From assembly GCF_900143515.1 (NCBI RefSeq), contig NZ_FSQT01000001.1, positions 930,001-994,000 of the forward strand: a stretch of 64,000 nucleotides of DNA. The letters are read 5' to 3'. Below are positions 1-8,257 of the stretch, in pieces; the stretch's first letter is position 1; every line of letters starts with the position of its first letter. The notes under the pieces are model-generated. The model was not told where the DNA came from. It saw only the letters and a program-made list of their open reading frames with translations, and searched no databases. The translations under genes and the position numbers were made by a program. The stretch comes from Micromonospora cremea (GTDB taxonomy: Bacteria > Actinomycetota > Actinomycetes > Mycobacteriales > Micromonosporaceae).

Positions 1-1
1 C

Positions 2-1240
2 AGCGCCTTCTCGGTGGCGGGCTCCATCCTGCGGATCAACGACACCGACTACAACCACGGGCCGGGGGACCGCGACCGCACGGTCGTCAACGGGCTCGCC
101 TACGCCGCCAGCGGTCAGCCCAACTTCTATCCGGACATCATCGGCGGTCGGATCATCGGCGACCTGGAGACCAACACCTCGAAGCAGCGGTACCTGACCC
201 GGAACGCCATGATGGCCGCCATGTCGCCGGCGATGTCCTTCGGCAACGAGCCGTGGCGGATGAATGACCCCGCCCTGGTGGCGGCGACCCGGAAGGCCGC
301 ACAGTGGCACGCCGAGTATCAGCCCTACATCTACTCGGCGGCCGTCACCTCGTACGAGACCGGCTTCCCCTCAACGGCAACGCCGCTGCCCGTGGCGTTC
401 CCCGACGACCCCCGGGTCCGCGACCTGGCGTCCGCGGCCAGGAAACAGTACGAGTGGATGTTCGGTCCGTCACTGCTGGTCGCACCGCTGTACGGCGCCG
501 ACACCGACACGGCCATGTCCCGTGACGTCTACCTTCCGGCCGGTGAGTGGATGGACATCGAGACCGGTGAGCGGTTCTCCGGCCCCATCACCCTCACCGC
601 CTACCAGCAGCCGTTCGGCAAGATTCCCGCCTTCGTCGGCGGTACGGGCATCCTCGTCCACGATCCCGGAGCGCGGGATCCGGGCGACGCCGTCGCCGCC
701 GGGAACCTACGGGCCAGCGTCTACCCCGTCGCCGCACCCGGCGCCACCTTCACCTGCACCAGCAGCGACGGACACGCCCGAAGCCGGATCACCGCGAAGA
801 ACACCTCGTGGTCGGCGGAGGACATCGTCGTGCGGGACTCGTCGGGCACCGACATCGCCTTCAGCAGGAACCCGGTCACCGGGGCGATCGAATTTTCCGT
901 CGAGGCGGGGCTGGACTACGTGATCTCGGACGCTGATTCTCCCGAGTGGGGCCTCGAGGTCGTCGACGTCCGGCCGGCCGGGCCGGTCGTCACCGACCGG
1001 GCAGTGCCCGTGCAGTTCGGACTTGTGGATCAGTCCGGGTCCCCCGCCGGCCGCGGCGTCACCGAGGTGGTGCAGGCGGCACCGGACGGCGCCGAACGGC
1101 AACTGGAGTTCGACACGGACGACCAGAACCGGATCCACACCGTCCTGAGGACGCAGGCCGGCGTCGCGGGAGCCTACGTCGTCGTCGTGAAGGCGGCGGA
1201 CGGGCGCCGGTTGGCGCATTTCACCGTGAAGGTCACCTGA
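2..1240 (+). CDS. Glycoside hydrolase family 31 (alpha-xylosidase/alpha-glucosidase-like), 3' part
   Basis: Partial gene that enters from the left edge; about 412 residues are visible. The segment PDIIGG followed by TSKQRYLTRN and MSPAMSFG, then FGPSLLVAPLY and DVYLPAGEWMD, is the usual order of the second half of the GH31 catalytic barrel and the following beta-sandwich. GH31 enzymes cleave terminal alpha-linked glucose or xylose. The nucleophile region lies upstream of the window, so substrate cannot be judged. The last 150 or so residues form an extra beta-rich C-terminal domain. The stop is followed after 21 bases by a good ribosome binding site and the GH9-like gene, so the two probably share a transcript. 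An extracellular location is likely from the partner gene but its own signal peptide is not in view. Confidence 0.85.
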   Translation, partial: SAFSVAGSILRINDTDYNHGPGDRDRTVVNGLAYAASGQPNFYPDIIGGRIIGDLETNTSKQRYLTRNAMMAAMSPAMSFGNEPWRMNDPALVAATRKAAQWHAEYQPYIYSAAVTSYETGFPSTATPLPVAFPDDPRVRDLASAARKQYEWMFGPSLLVAPLYGADTDTAMSRDVYLPAGEWMDIETGERFSGPITLTAYQQPFGKIPAFVGGTGILVHDPGARDPGDAVAAGNLRASVYPVAAPGATFTCTSSDGHARSRITAKNTSWSAEDIVVRDSSGTDIAFSRNPVTGAIEFSVEAGLDYVISDADSPEWGLEVVDVRPAGPVVTDRAVPVQFGLVDQSGSPAGRGVTEVVQAAPDGAERQLEFDTDDQNRIHTVLRTQAGVAGAYVVVVKAADGRRLAHFTVKVT

Positions 1241-1261
1241 CACGCTGACAAGGAGATTCTG

Positions 1262-4150
1262 TTGACGACACCTGCGCGAGCGTGGACCAATGCGGCTATG
1301 GCGCCGATTTTGATGGCGACCGTGGGTCTGACGGCGGCGTCAGCCGCGGCCGCCGCACCTGAATCGGCAGCGGCACCCGTGTTCACCGACGACTTCACCA
1401 CCGGGCTCAGCCGGTGGCGGGCGCTGACCGGAGCGCTGACGGAGTGGACGGGCACCACCGCCGAGTTCCCCTACGTCTCGATCGACACCCGCACCCAGCC
1501 GTCGGGCCGGTACATCACCCCGGTCACGCCGGTGGGCTTGCCCGACGCGTACGAGCTGCGCACCAGGGTCCGCGTCGATGCGGCAAGCGACTCACCCGCC
1601 GTCTCCGTGCTCACCGACTTCCGGGAACCGTACGCCGTCACCCAGAACAACTTCGCGGCGCAGCTGACCGGCTGGTCCGGAGTGCAGATCTCCGCCCCGG
1701 TGACGCAGACGGTGTGCCGCGGCCCCGCCCCTGTGCGGCAGGGGGAGTGGCACGAGATGGTCATCCGCCGGGCCAACAACATCACGGTCGTGGAGATCGA
1801 CGCCCAACGGGTCGCCGTGGTGACCGCGCCCGCCGCCGGTGGGACGATCGGCCTCGGCGTCTACCACGCCCGGGCGTCGTTCGCCGCCGTCGCGGTCACC
1901 GCGCTGCCCACCGTGCCCGCCGACCACCCCACGACCGCATCGGGCTGTTCCTGGACCGAGCCGGGCGAGCCCGAGGTCGACCAGCCCATCCTGGTCAACC
2001 AGAGCGGCTACAACCTCGGCCAGGTCAAGCGGTTCACTGCACCCCGCGCCGTCGACGGCGAGCAGTTCCGGATCATCGACGCCGCCGGCAACGTTCGCCA
2101 CGAGGGCACCGTCCGCGGCCAGGTCGGCGACTTCACCGACTTCGACCCGGCGGAGCCCGGGCCATACACGGTGGAGGTTCAGGGCGCTGCCGGGACCGGC
2201 CGGTCCGATCCGTTCGGTATCGGCGCCGACTGGATCGAGCGCGTCTCCTACCGCCGCGCCGTGCAGTTCATGACCGACGTGCGCTGCTACTACGGCGACT
2301 TCAGCAGGATGGTCTACGGCGGCACCGATCCGCAGAACTGCTACCTCGGCGTTGGCTGGCGCGACTCGCACCAGATGTCCTTCGAGTTGCCGTCGCTGAT
2401 CGACATGTACCTGGCCAACCCTTCCGCCTTCGCGCAGATCAAGGACCCGGAGGCGCGGTACGTGGGGCTGCCGGTGCAGCTGCCGGCGGACACCCCGGAG
2501 ATCGTCCGGCTGATCCATTGGGCCGTCGAGGTGTACCTGGGCGGGCGGGTGAACCACACGCTGCTCAAGGAACAGCTGGCCGCCTTCCTCTACGCCTATC
2601 CGTACCTGGCGGACTACATTCCCCACAGCGTCTACGAGCGGGCGCGCGACTACCTCTTCCCGATCTGGGACGACCCGGCGAAGGACCGCTTCGCTTGGTA
2701 CGACACCACTCCCCACACCGCCGACCTGCTGCAGGTCTACACCCAGATGGGTTCCGGCAAGGGGGAGCTGCCACCCGGCCATTCGGTGTGGCCGAACGTG
2801 ATGATGTACGAGGTCGCCAAGCGGGAGGGTCGCGCTGACGCGGAGCGGTATCTGGCCACCGCGAAGGCCCAGGCCACCTGGCTGATCGGCAACCTCGACG
2901 TCGCCGATCCGACCGTCACGAAGGGTCAGCGGCAGGGCGAGTACCACCTGGTCACCGGCCTCGCACGGCTGCTGCTGTCGCACCGCGACCAAGCGCCGCC
3001 CGGCACCCGGGACTTCATCCGCCGCTGGGCCGAGGTCGTTGCGGAACGCTCGGCGAACCTATGGGACTTCCGCAAGTACTCCGCGGACCGGTGGACCATC
3101 CCGTCCTTCACCGGCGGCGGTTCGGCCAGCGACCCCAACGAAACGGGCAACGTGGCCGGCTTCGCCGCCCCGGCCCTGGCCGCTGCGCAGGTGCTCGGCG
3201 ACGATCCGCTCGCCGCGCGGCTGCGGCAGATCGCGGTGGCCCATGTGGACAACGTCTTCGGCCGTAACCCCACCGGCCGGCACGCCTCGTACCGCGGGCC
3301 GACGGAGCAGTGGGGCTTCGAAGGCGTGGAACGCGGCTGGTACTCGGAGTTCCAGGGCGGGGCGGGTCGCCTCCAAGGCGCCCGCGGGGTGCTCGACGGC
3401 AGCCCCAAGAACGGGCAGTACCCGTACAACCCGGGCGTCGGCAACATCGGCCACTCCGAGGGCTGGGTCACCTTCAACACCGCCTGGAACGAGACACTGG
3501 CCTGGCGGGCCGTCGACACCACCACGGTACGGGTGGTGGACACCGCCGGAGGGCCGCTGGACCGGGTGCCGGAGGGCAGCCGCGCGAGCGTACGCCTGAC
3601 CGCGCCGCTGAACCTCGACCCGGCCGCGCTCGACCGGGGCGAGCTTGAGGTCCGCGTCGGCGACCGCGCACCGCAGCGGCTGGGCGCCGTGCAGGACGGG
3701 CTGAACACCACCACGTACACGGCAGAGTTGGACCTGGCCGCTCTCGGCGCGACGCTCGGCGACACGGTGACCGTCTCCTACGGCCTCGGTTACTTCGCGC
3801 GTCAGGTCACCGTGACCGTCGCGGCGCCGCTGTGCGCGGGCCGGGAGCCCACCATCATCGGAACCGACGGCCCGGACCGGCTCGTGGGCACGGCCGGGGC
3901 CGACGTGATCGCCGGCCGGGGTGGCGACGACGTGGTCGTCGGCCTCGGCGGCGATGACGTGATCTGCGGAGGTGGGGGCGCGGACCGGCTGGTCGGCGGA
4001 CCCGGCGGCGCAACCCTGCTCGGCGGGCCGGGCCCGGACGTCGTCGTCGGCGGACCCGGCGACGATCGGCTCCACGGCGGCGCCGACCGGGACGTGGTCG
4101 TCGGCGGCGGCGGGACCGACCAGATCGACCAGGACGGTCCGGACGCCTGA
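1262..4150 (+). CDS. Secreted GH9-like (six-hairpin) glycoside hydrolase with C-terminal RTX repeats
   Basis: 962 residues from a TTG start chosen because AAGGAG lies 6 bases upstream. The N-terminus is a Sec signal peptide ending in an Ala-rich stretch near residue 38. Residues about 40-215 form a jelly-roll, concanavalin-like domain. Residues about 235-320 match the Ig-like domain that precedes family 9 cellulases (ILVNQSGYN, then GPYTVEV). Residues about 320-760 are the alpha/alpha barrel. VFGRNPTGRH and the late GHSEGWVTFNTAWNETLAW resemble the C-terminal catalytic region of GH9, but the classical GWxDAGD motif is replaced by GWRDSHQ. So the family is GH9-like, not proven endoglucanase. 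The last 90 residues are GGxGxDxhx nonapeptides typical of calcium-binding RTX repeats. Probably hydrolyses a plant cell-wall glucan or xyloglucan outside the cell, with the GH31 enzyme trimming the products. Confidence 0.75.
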   Translation: MTTPARAWTNAAMAPILMATVGLTAASAAAAAPESAAAPVFTDDFTTGLSRWRALTGALTEWTGTTAEFPYVSIDTRTQPSGRYITPVTPVGLPDAYELRTRVRVDAASDSPAVSVLTDFREPYAVTQNNFAAQLTGWSGVQISAPVTQTVCRGPAPVRQGEWHEMVIRRANNITVVEIDAQRVAVVTAPAAGGTIGLGVYHARASFAAVAVTALPTVPADHPTTASGCSWTEPGEPEVDQPILVNQSGYNLGQVKRFTAPRAVDGEQFRIIDAAGNVRHEGTVRGQVGDFTDFDPAEPGPYTVEVQGAAGTGRSDPFGIGADWIERVSYRRAVQFMTDVRCYYGDFSRMVYGGTDPQNCYLGVGWRDSHQMSFELPSLIDMYLANPSAFAQIKDPEARYVGLPVQLPADTPEIVRLIHWAVEVYLGGRVNHTLLKEQLAAFLYAYPYLADYIPHSVYERARDYLFPIWDDPAKDRFAWYDTTPHTADLLQVYTQMGSGKGELPPGHSVWPNVMMYEVAKREGRADAERYLATAKAQATWLIGNLDVADPTVTKGQRQGEYHLVTGLARLLLSHRDQAPPGTRDFIRRWAEVVAERSANLWDFRKYSADRWTIPSFTGGGSASDPNETGNVAGFAAPALAAAQVLGDDPLAARLRQIAVAHVDNVFGRNPTGRHASYRGPTEQWGFEGVERGWYSEFQGGAGRLQGARGVLDGSPKNGQYPYNPGVGNIGHSEGWVTFNTAWNETLAWRAVDTTTVRVVDTAGGPLDRVPEGSRASVRLTAPLNLDPAALDRGELEVRVGDRAPQRLGAVQDGLNTTTYTAELDLAALGATLGDTVTVSYGLGYFARQVTVTVAAPLCAGREPTIIGTDGPDRLVGTAGADVIAGRGGDDVVVGLGGDDVICGGGGADRLVGGPGGATLLGGPGPDVVVGGPGDDRLHGGADRDVVVGGGGTDQIDQDGPDA

Positions 4151-4159
4151 CCCGCTCGC

Positions 4160-4188
4160 GGTGCCGGGCGGCTGGGCCGCCCGGCACC
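4160..4188. terminator. Rho-independent-like hairpin after the GH9-like gene
   Basis: A perfect 13-bp inverted repeat (GGTGCCGGGCGGC, loop TGG, GCCGCCCGGCACC) lies 9 bases after the stop codon. There is no U-tract, as is usual in high-GC actinobacteria. Confidence 0.8.
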
Positions 4189-4220
4189 GTACCGGATCCG
4201 TACCGCCGTGCGGTCGCCGG

Positions 4221-4458
4221 TCAGCCGTCGACGGCCCGCGCCAGCAGCGCCGTTGCGGTCGCGCTCGGGGAGGCCGGTGGTGTCGCCGGGGCGGCGATCA
4301 CGCCGTCGGCGAGAGCGCTGCCCGGGCAAGCCGCGCCCGCACGTCCGTGGCCTGCCGCTCAGTGCCCGCGACGTGCACCTCGACGGTGGCCGTTTCGGCG
4401 ATTACCTGGCCGGGCGGCGGCTGGAACAACGCCATCGCCTCGCCCAGCCCGGCGACCT
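4221..4458 (-). pseudogene. Remnant resembling N-terminus of 2-keto-3-deoxygluconate kinase (PfkB family)
   Basis: On the minus strand the frame reads AGLGEAMALFQPPPGQ and then VEVHVAGTE, which resembles the opening beta-strand and the following HVAGAE-type segment of sugar-acid kinases. An in-frame TAA lies just upstream, and a TGA (4298-4300) closes the frame after about 50 residues. A second short open frame in another phase follows to 4221. No kinase active site remains. The identification rests on a short stretch and is tentative, but the location next to a broken KDPG aldolase supports it. Confidence 0.45.
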
Positions 4459-4578
4459 TTTAGGTCCGGCGCCATGCCCGTCTCGCGTCACCCGTTTCAC
4501 CCCGTACCATGGTCAAGCTCGTGCACAGTGCAGAATTAGGTGCCACATATCGCAAGCAGATTCCAGAGAGGGGTCGGC

Positions 4579-5400
4579 ATGCCGGCCGAACCGGGCAGTA
4601 ATCAAAGCGTCGAGCGGGCCCTGACCGTGCTCCGCGCCCTCGCGGCCGGCCGCACCGAACTCCGCGTCTCCGACGTCGCCAGAGCCACCGGACTCGGCCT
4701 CTCCACCGCCTCCCGGCTCCTCGCCACCCTCGAAGGAATGGGCTTCGTCGACCGCAACCCCGTCAGCGGCCTGTACCGGCTCGGACTCGACATGGTCTCG
4801 TTTGGCGGCGCGGTGCTCAACAACCACCCCGTCCACCGCGAGGCCCGGCAGACCGCCCAGGACCTCGCCGCTGAACTCGGCCTCGGTGTCAACGTGGCGT
4901 TACGCCGCGGCGACCGGCTCTTCTACCTGCTCAACTTCGAAGGCCGGCAGGCACCCCGCCCGTTCCTCCTCGCCGGACAGTACAACCCGCTCCACGCCAC
5001 CGGGCTCGGCAAGGCACTCCTGACCGGGCTGACCGGGGACGAGCGGCGCACCCTGCTACCCGACGCGGCCCTGCACGCCTACACCCACCGCACCATCACC
5101 ACCCACGAACAGCTCGACGAGGAACTCACCCGCACCCTCTCCCGGGGCTACGCCACCGAGATCGAGGAACTCGCCCTCGGCCGCGCCTGCATCGCCGCCG
5201 CCATCCGCGACGGCTCGGGCGAGGTGGTGGCGGCCCTCTCGGTGTCCGGCCCGCTCTCCGCCATCGATCTGCCCAACCGCGAGACCGAACTCGTCCAGTC
5301 GGTGATCGAGGCGGCCGACTCCGTCAGCATCAACCTTGGGTACGTCGGGCCAGCCCACGTCGTGCCCCAGCAGGCCGTCGCCTCAGAGGTCGTGTCATGA
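4579..5400 (+). CDS. IclR-family transcriptional regulator (paralogue 1)
   Basis: 273 residues from an ATG preceded by AGAGAGGGG; an in-frame ATG at 4540 is possible but lacks a good ribosome site. Residues about 8-70 are the winged helix (SVERALTVLRAL, LRVSDVARATGLGLSTASRLLATLE). The remainder is the IclR ligand-binding domain (NPLHATGLGKALL, GYATEIEELALGRACIAAAI). It is closely similar throughout to the IclR protein at 11350-12156, so the two arose by duplication and may sense related sugar acids. Its TGA overlaps the ATG of the broken KDPG aldolase, so that aldolase was once co-translated and probably a target. A short palindrome TGCACAGTGCA at about 4519-4529 upstream could be an operator. 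Confidence 0.9.
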   Translation: MPAEPGSNQSVERALTVLRALAAGRTELRVSDVARATGLGLSTASRLLATLEGMGFVDRNPVSGLYRLGLDMVSFGGAVLNNHPVHREARQTAQDLAAELGLGVNVALRRGDRLFYLLNFEGRQAPRPFLLAGQYNPLHATGLGKALLTGLTGDERRTLLPDAALHAYTHRTITTHEQLDEELTRTLSRGYATEIEELALGRACIAAAIRDGSGEVVAALSVSGPLSAIDLPNRETELVQSVIEAADSVSINLGYVGPAHVVPQQAVASEVVS

Positions 5401-6018
5401 TCGTCCAGCTCGGCCGCGTCATCGCCATCATCCGGCTCCCCGGCCCGAGGACGTCGTCCGCGCTGGCCGGGAACTCGCCGAGGCGGGCCTGGACAGCATC
5501 GAGGTCACCCTCACCACGCCCACGGCGCTCGAGGCCATTGCCGAGCTGCGGAACGCGGTGGCCGGCACCTGCGCCGTCGGTGCCGGCAGCGTCCGTACTC
5601 CCGGGGACGTGAGCGCCGCCCGTGACGCCGGGGCCTAGCTGCCCCCACCACCCGCCTCGAGGTTCTCACCGAGGCGGCGGCCGCGGACCTGCCCGTGGTC
5701 TGCAGCGCGTTCACGCCGACCGAGGTCGACGTCGCCTGGTCGTCGGGAGCCACCCTGGTCAAGCTCTTCCCCGCCAGTCACGTCGGCCCGGCGTACCTGC
5801 CGGAACTGCGTGCCCCACTGCCCGACGTGCGGCTCGCGCCTACCGGCGGGATCACGCCTGGGTCGGTGGGGGAGTGGGCCGCGGCCGGCGCGGTCGCCGT
5901 CGGCGCCGGCAGCGCACTGGTCGACCCGACCGACGTGGCTGCCGGGGACTGGCCGGCGCTCCGGCGCCGCGCCCATGCCTCCCTGGGCGCCACCGCAGCG
6001 GCACCCTGGGCCAGGTGA
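5397..6018 (+). pseudogene. eda: KDPG/KHG aldolase, frameshifted
   Basis: The three reading phases in turn carry pieces of one aldolase. From 5397 the frame gives RVIAIIR. From about 5437 a shifted frame gives PEDVVRAGRELAEAG, IEVTLTTP and CAVGAGSVRTP, ending at TAG 5636-5638. From 5638 the third frame gives APTTRLEVLTEA, FTPTEV, LVKLFPASHVGP (Schiff-base lysine in VKLFPA) and LAPTGGI. All landmarks of 2-keto-3-deoxy-6-phosphogluconate aldolase are present in order, but two phase changes interrupt them and the residues around the second junction are missing. It overlaps the preceding IclR stop by ATGA. Real decay is more likely than two independent sequencing errors, but resequencing would decide. 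Confidence 0.85.
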
Positions 6019-6023
6019 GATCC

Positions 6024-6054
6024 CCGGCCGGCGGCCGGTGCTACCGCCGGCCGG
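6024..6054. terminator. Bidirectional hairpin between convergent aldolase remnant and dehydratase
   Basis: CCGGCCGGCGG pairs perfectly with CCGCCGGCCGG across a 9-base loop. It is placed between two convergent units, 6 bases after one and 51 bases after the other. Confidence 0.7.
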
Positions 6055-6104
6055 ATGCCGTCCCCGTGGCGTCTCAACGGGACCGGCGGACAACGGGCTT
6101 GCCG

Positions 6105-7292
6105 TCAGGCGCCCGCCAAGGCCCGTACGACGTCCTCGTCGACCGTGATGCCGAGGCCAGCGCCGCTCGGCACCTCGCATCGCCCGCAAACCGGCGCGAC
6201 CGCGTCCGGGGCGACCGCGGTGAGCGGGTTGGTGCCGATCCAGTGTTCGAGCACCGCGAAGTTGGGCATCGCCGCGGCGCACTGGACGCTGGCGTACCAG
6301 TGCACGGCCGAGCCGATGCTGACGTGCGGGGTGGCCTGGGCGCCGAACGCGTCGGCGAGGGCGGCGATCCGCATCGTCTCGGTGATGCCACCGGCCCGGC
6401 ACACATCGGGTTGGAGCACCCGCAGCGCGCCGGCGCGGAGGAACTCCAGCGCCCGGTGCCGGGTGGCCAGCGAGTCGAGCGCGAGCGGGATGTCCAACCG
6501 CGCGGCCAGGGTGGCGTACCCGTCGAGGTCTTCCGGCGGCAGCGGCATCTCGAAGAACCCGACGCCGGCCTCCTGGAGGGCGCGGCCGACCCGCAGCGCC
6601 TGCGGCACCTCGTACTGGCCGGCGGCGTCGGCGTAGACGGAGGCCTGCTCGCCGAAGACGTCCCGGACGGTCTGCACGGAGGCGATGTCGTCCTCGGGCC
6701 GGGCGCCGATGGCCACCTTGACCGCGTCGTAGCCGAGGTCGCGCAACCGCTCGGCCTCCTGGCGCACCACACGCTGGCCCTCGGCGCCGGAGCCGGCAGG
6801 CGCGGCGGGCACGCCGGACGCGTACAGCCGCAGGGTGTCCCGGTACCGGCCGCCGAGCAGGGCGTGCAGGGGCTGGCCGAGGGTCCGGGCCCAGGCGTCC
6901 CACAGGGCGATGTCGAGGCCGGCCAGAGCCTCCAGCCAGAATCCGCTGTCGTGCCCGCGTACCCGCATGCCGGTGTAGACGCGGTCCCAGGTGCGGCTGA
7001 TCTCGTCGAGCCGGGAACCGACAGCCAGCGGCGCGATCAGGTCGTCGAGGATCGCGGCGGTGGCGCGGGCTCCGACCGGTGCCTTCGCCTCGCCCCAGCC
7101 GACCACGCCGTCGGCGGTCTCGACGCGGACCAGTACCGTGTCGATGGTGTCGCTGTAGACGTAGCGGCGCCGCTGCATCGGCGGGTAGTCCACCAGCTTG
7201 CTGCCGTGGTCGGCGCTCCACGCCCGGGCACCCCAGTAGGTCTCCGCCGGCTTCGCCCGGACGGCGTAGCTGCGGACGTCGACAACCTTCAT
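6105..7292 (-). CDS. Enolase-superfamily sugar-acid dehydratase (mandelate racemase/muconate lactonizing type), copy 1
   Basis: 395 residues. The ATG at 7292 is preceded by GAGGA and its first bases overlap the stop of the GH105 gene (ATGA). N-terminal capping domain residues 1-130, then the modified TIM barrel. Metal ligands look conserved: ADAAGQYE (Asp), FEMPLPPED (Glu). The third ligand position, usually GE, is LALDSLATRH, so an Asp would have to substitute. QPDVCRAGG, TPHVSIGSA (His of the His-Asp dyad) and LEHWIG follow. The usual KxK acid-base pair reads VKVAIG, keeping only one Lys. Members dehydrate aldonates or uronate-derived acids to 2-keto-3-deoxy acids. Being last in the GH105 arm suggests it handles the acid released from that oligosaccharide. 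Exact substrate unknown. Confidence 0.85.
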   Translation of the reverse strand: MKVVDVRSYAVRAKPAETYWGARAWSADHGSKLVDYPPMQRRRYVYSDTIDTVLVRVETADGVVGWGEAKAPVGARATAAILDDLIAPLAVGSRLDEISRTWDRVYTGMRVRGHDSGFWLEALAGLDIALWDAWARTLGQPLHALLGGRYRDTLRLYASGVPAAPAGSGAEGQRVVRQEAERLRDLGYDAVKVAIGARPEDDIASVQTVRDVFGEQASVYADAAGQYEVPQALRVGRALQEAGVGFFEMPLPPEDLDGYATLAARLDIPLALDSLATRHRALEFLRAGALRVLQPDVCRAGGITETMRIAALADAFGAQATPHVSIGSAVHWYASVQCAAAMPNFAVLEHWIGTNPLTAVAPDAVAPVCGRCEVPSGAGLGITVDEDVVRALAGA

Positions 7293-8257
7293 TCGTCCTC
7301 CTCGAGGGTGATCCGGTCCAGCGCCGCGTGCAGCACCGGGGCCTGGCCCCACGGAAAGACGCCGAGGGCGCGGTGGTGGTAGTCGCGAGCCGCGCCGACC
7401 GGTGTCGCCTCGGACACGGTGAGCGCCCCGCCGCTGAGCCGGCGCCGGGTGGCGGCCCAGGCCCGGTCGGCCATCGCCCTGTGGGCGGGGTCGACCAGGC
7501 CGGCGTCGATCACGTGGGGGACCGCCCAGGCGAGGTACGCGGCGACGCTCGCCTCGACCGGGGCGCGCGGGTCGTCAACCACGGTCGACCACTGCCCGTC
7601 GCGTTCGTGCGTGGCGAGGGCGTCGACCAGTCGGGTCAGCCGCTCGGCGAGCCGATCGTCGTACGCCCGGACCAGGGTGTCGGTGAGGCCGATCAGCGCC
7701 CACGCCTGCCCACGGCCCCAGGCGACGCCGTTGCCCCGCTCGGCCACGGCGTCGTAACCGTGCTGGAACAGGCCGCTCGGCAGTTGCAGCGCGGCGGCGT
7801 ACTCGATGGTGTGGGCGACGGCCTCGTCATGGTGGCCCAGCGCGGCCAGGCCTGGCCCGTCGGTGTGCATGCAGTCGACCCACACCGTGGACCGCCACGG
7901 CGGCAGGTCCGGCCGGTGCACCCGCGGGCCGCCCGGGTGGGCGGGCCGGGCGTGGCGGACCGCCGCCAGCCATCGCCTGCAGGCGTCGGCGACGTCGAGG
8001 TCGGGGCGCCGGGCGGCGAGGGCGAGCAGCGCCTCCACCGCGATGAGGTGGTCGGTGGGGTCCGGCGGCGCGGTCAGCGACGGCGTGATCAGGTCGACGA
8101 CCCGCTGCGTCAGGTCGGGGCGGCGCAGCGCGTCGCCCGCCCGGAGCAGGGCGGTGAGGGTGCCGCCGACGCCGAAGCCCCAGATCCGCGGCGTGGTGGC
8201 GGCCGTCACTTCGGCGATCGCCGCCACCAGCCGGGTGTCGAGCGCGGTGTCGGTCAC
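7289..8257 (-). CDS. GH105-type unsaturated rhamnogalacturonyl/glucuronyl hydrolase
   Basis: 322 residues, GTG start at 8257 overlapping the previous stop as GTGA. The protein is an alpha/alpha six-hairpin barrel without signal peptide. VWVDCMHTDGPGLA carries the Asp expected as general acid, and VAWGRGQAW is the hallmark Trp-Gly-Arg-Gly-Gln motif of GH88/GH105. Family members hydrate the 4,5-unsaturated uronic acid left by polysaccharide lyases and release it from the oligosaccharide in the cytoplasm. This fits a locus that imports lyase products through the adjoining ABC transporter. The protein is somewhat short for the family (usually 340-380 residues), mainly at the N-terminus, so an upstream start cannot be excluded although the four-base overlap argues for this one. 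Confidence 0.8.
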   Translation of the reverse strand: MTDTALDTRLVAAIAEVTAATTPRIWGFGVGGTLTALLRAGDALRRPDLTQRVVDLITPSLTAPPDPTDHLIAVEALLALAARRPDLDVADACRRWLAAVRHARPAHPGGPRVHRPDLPPWRSTVWVDCMHTDGPGLAALGHHDEAVAHTIEYAAALQLPSGLFQHGYDAVAERGNGVAWGRGQAWALIGLTDTLVRAYDDRLAERLTRLVDALATHERDGQWSTVVDDPRAPVEASVAAYLAWAVPHVIDAGLVDPAHRAMADRAWAATRRRLSGGALTVSEATPVGAARDYHHRALGVFPWGQAPVLHAALDRITLEEDE

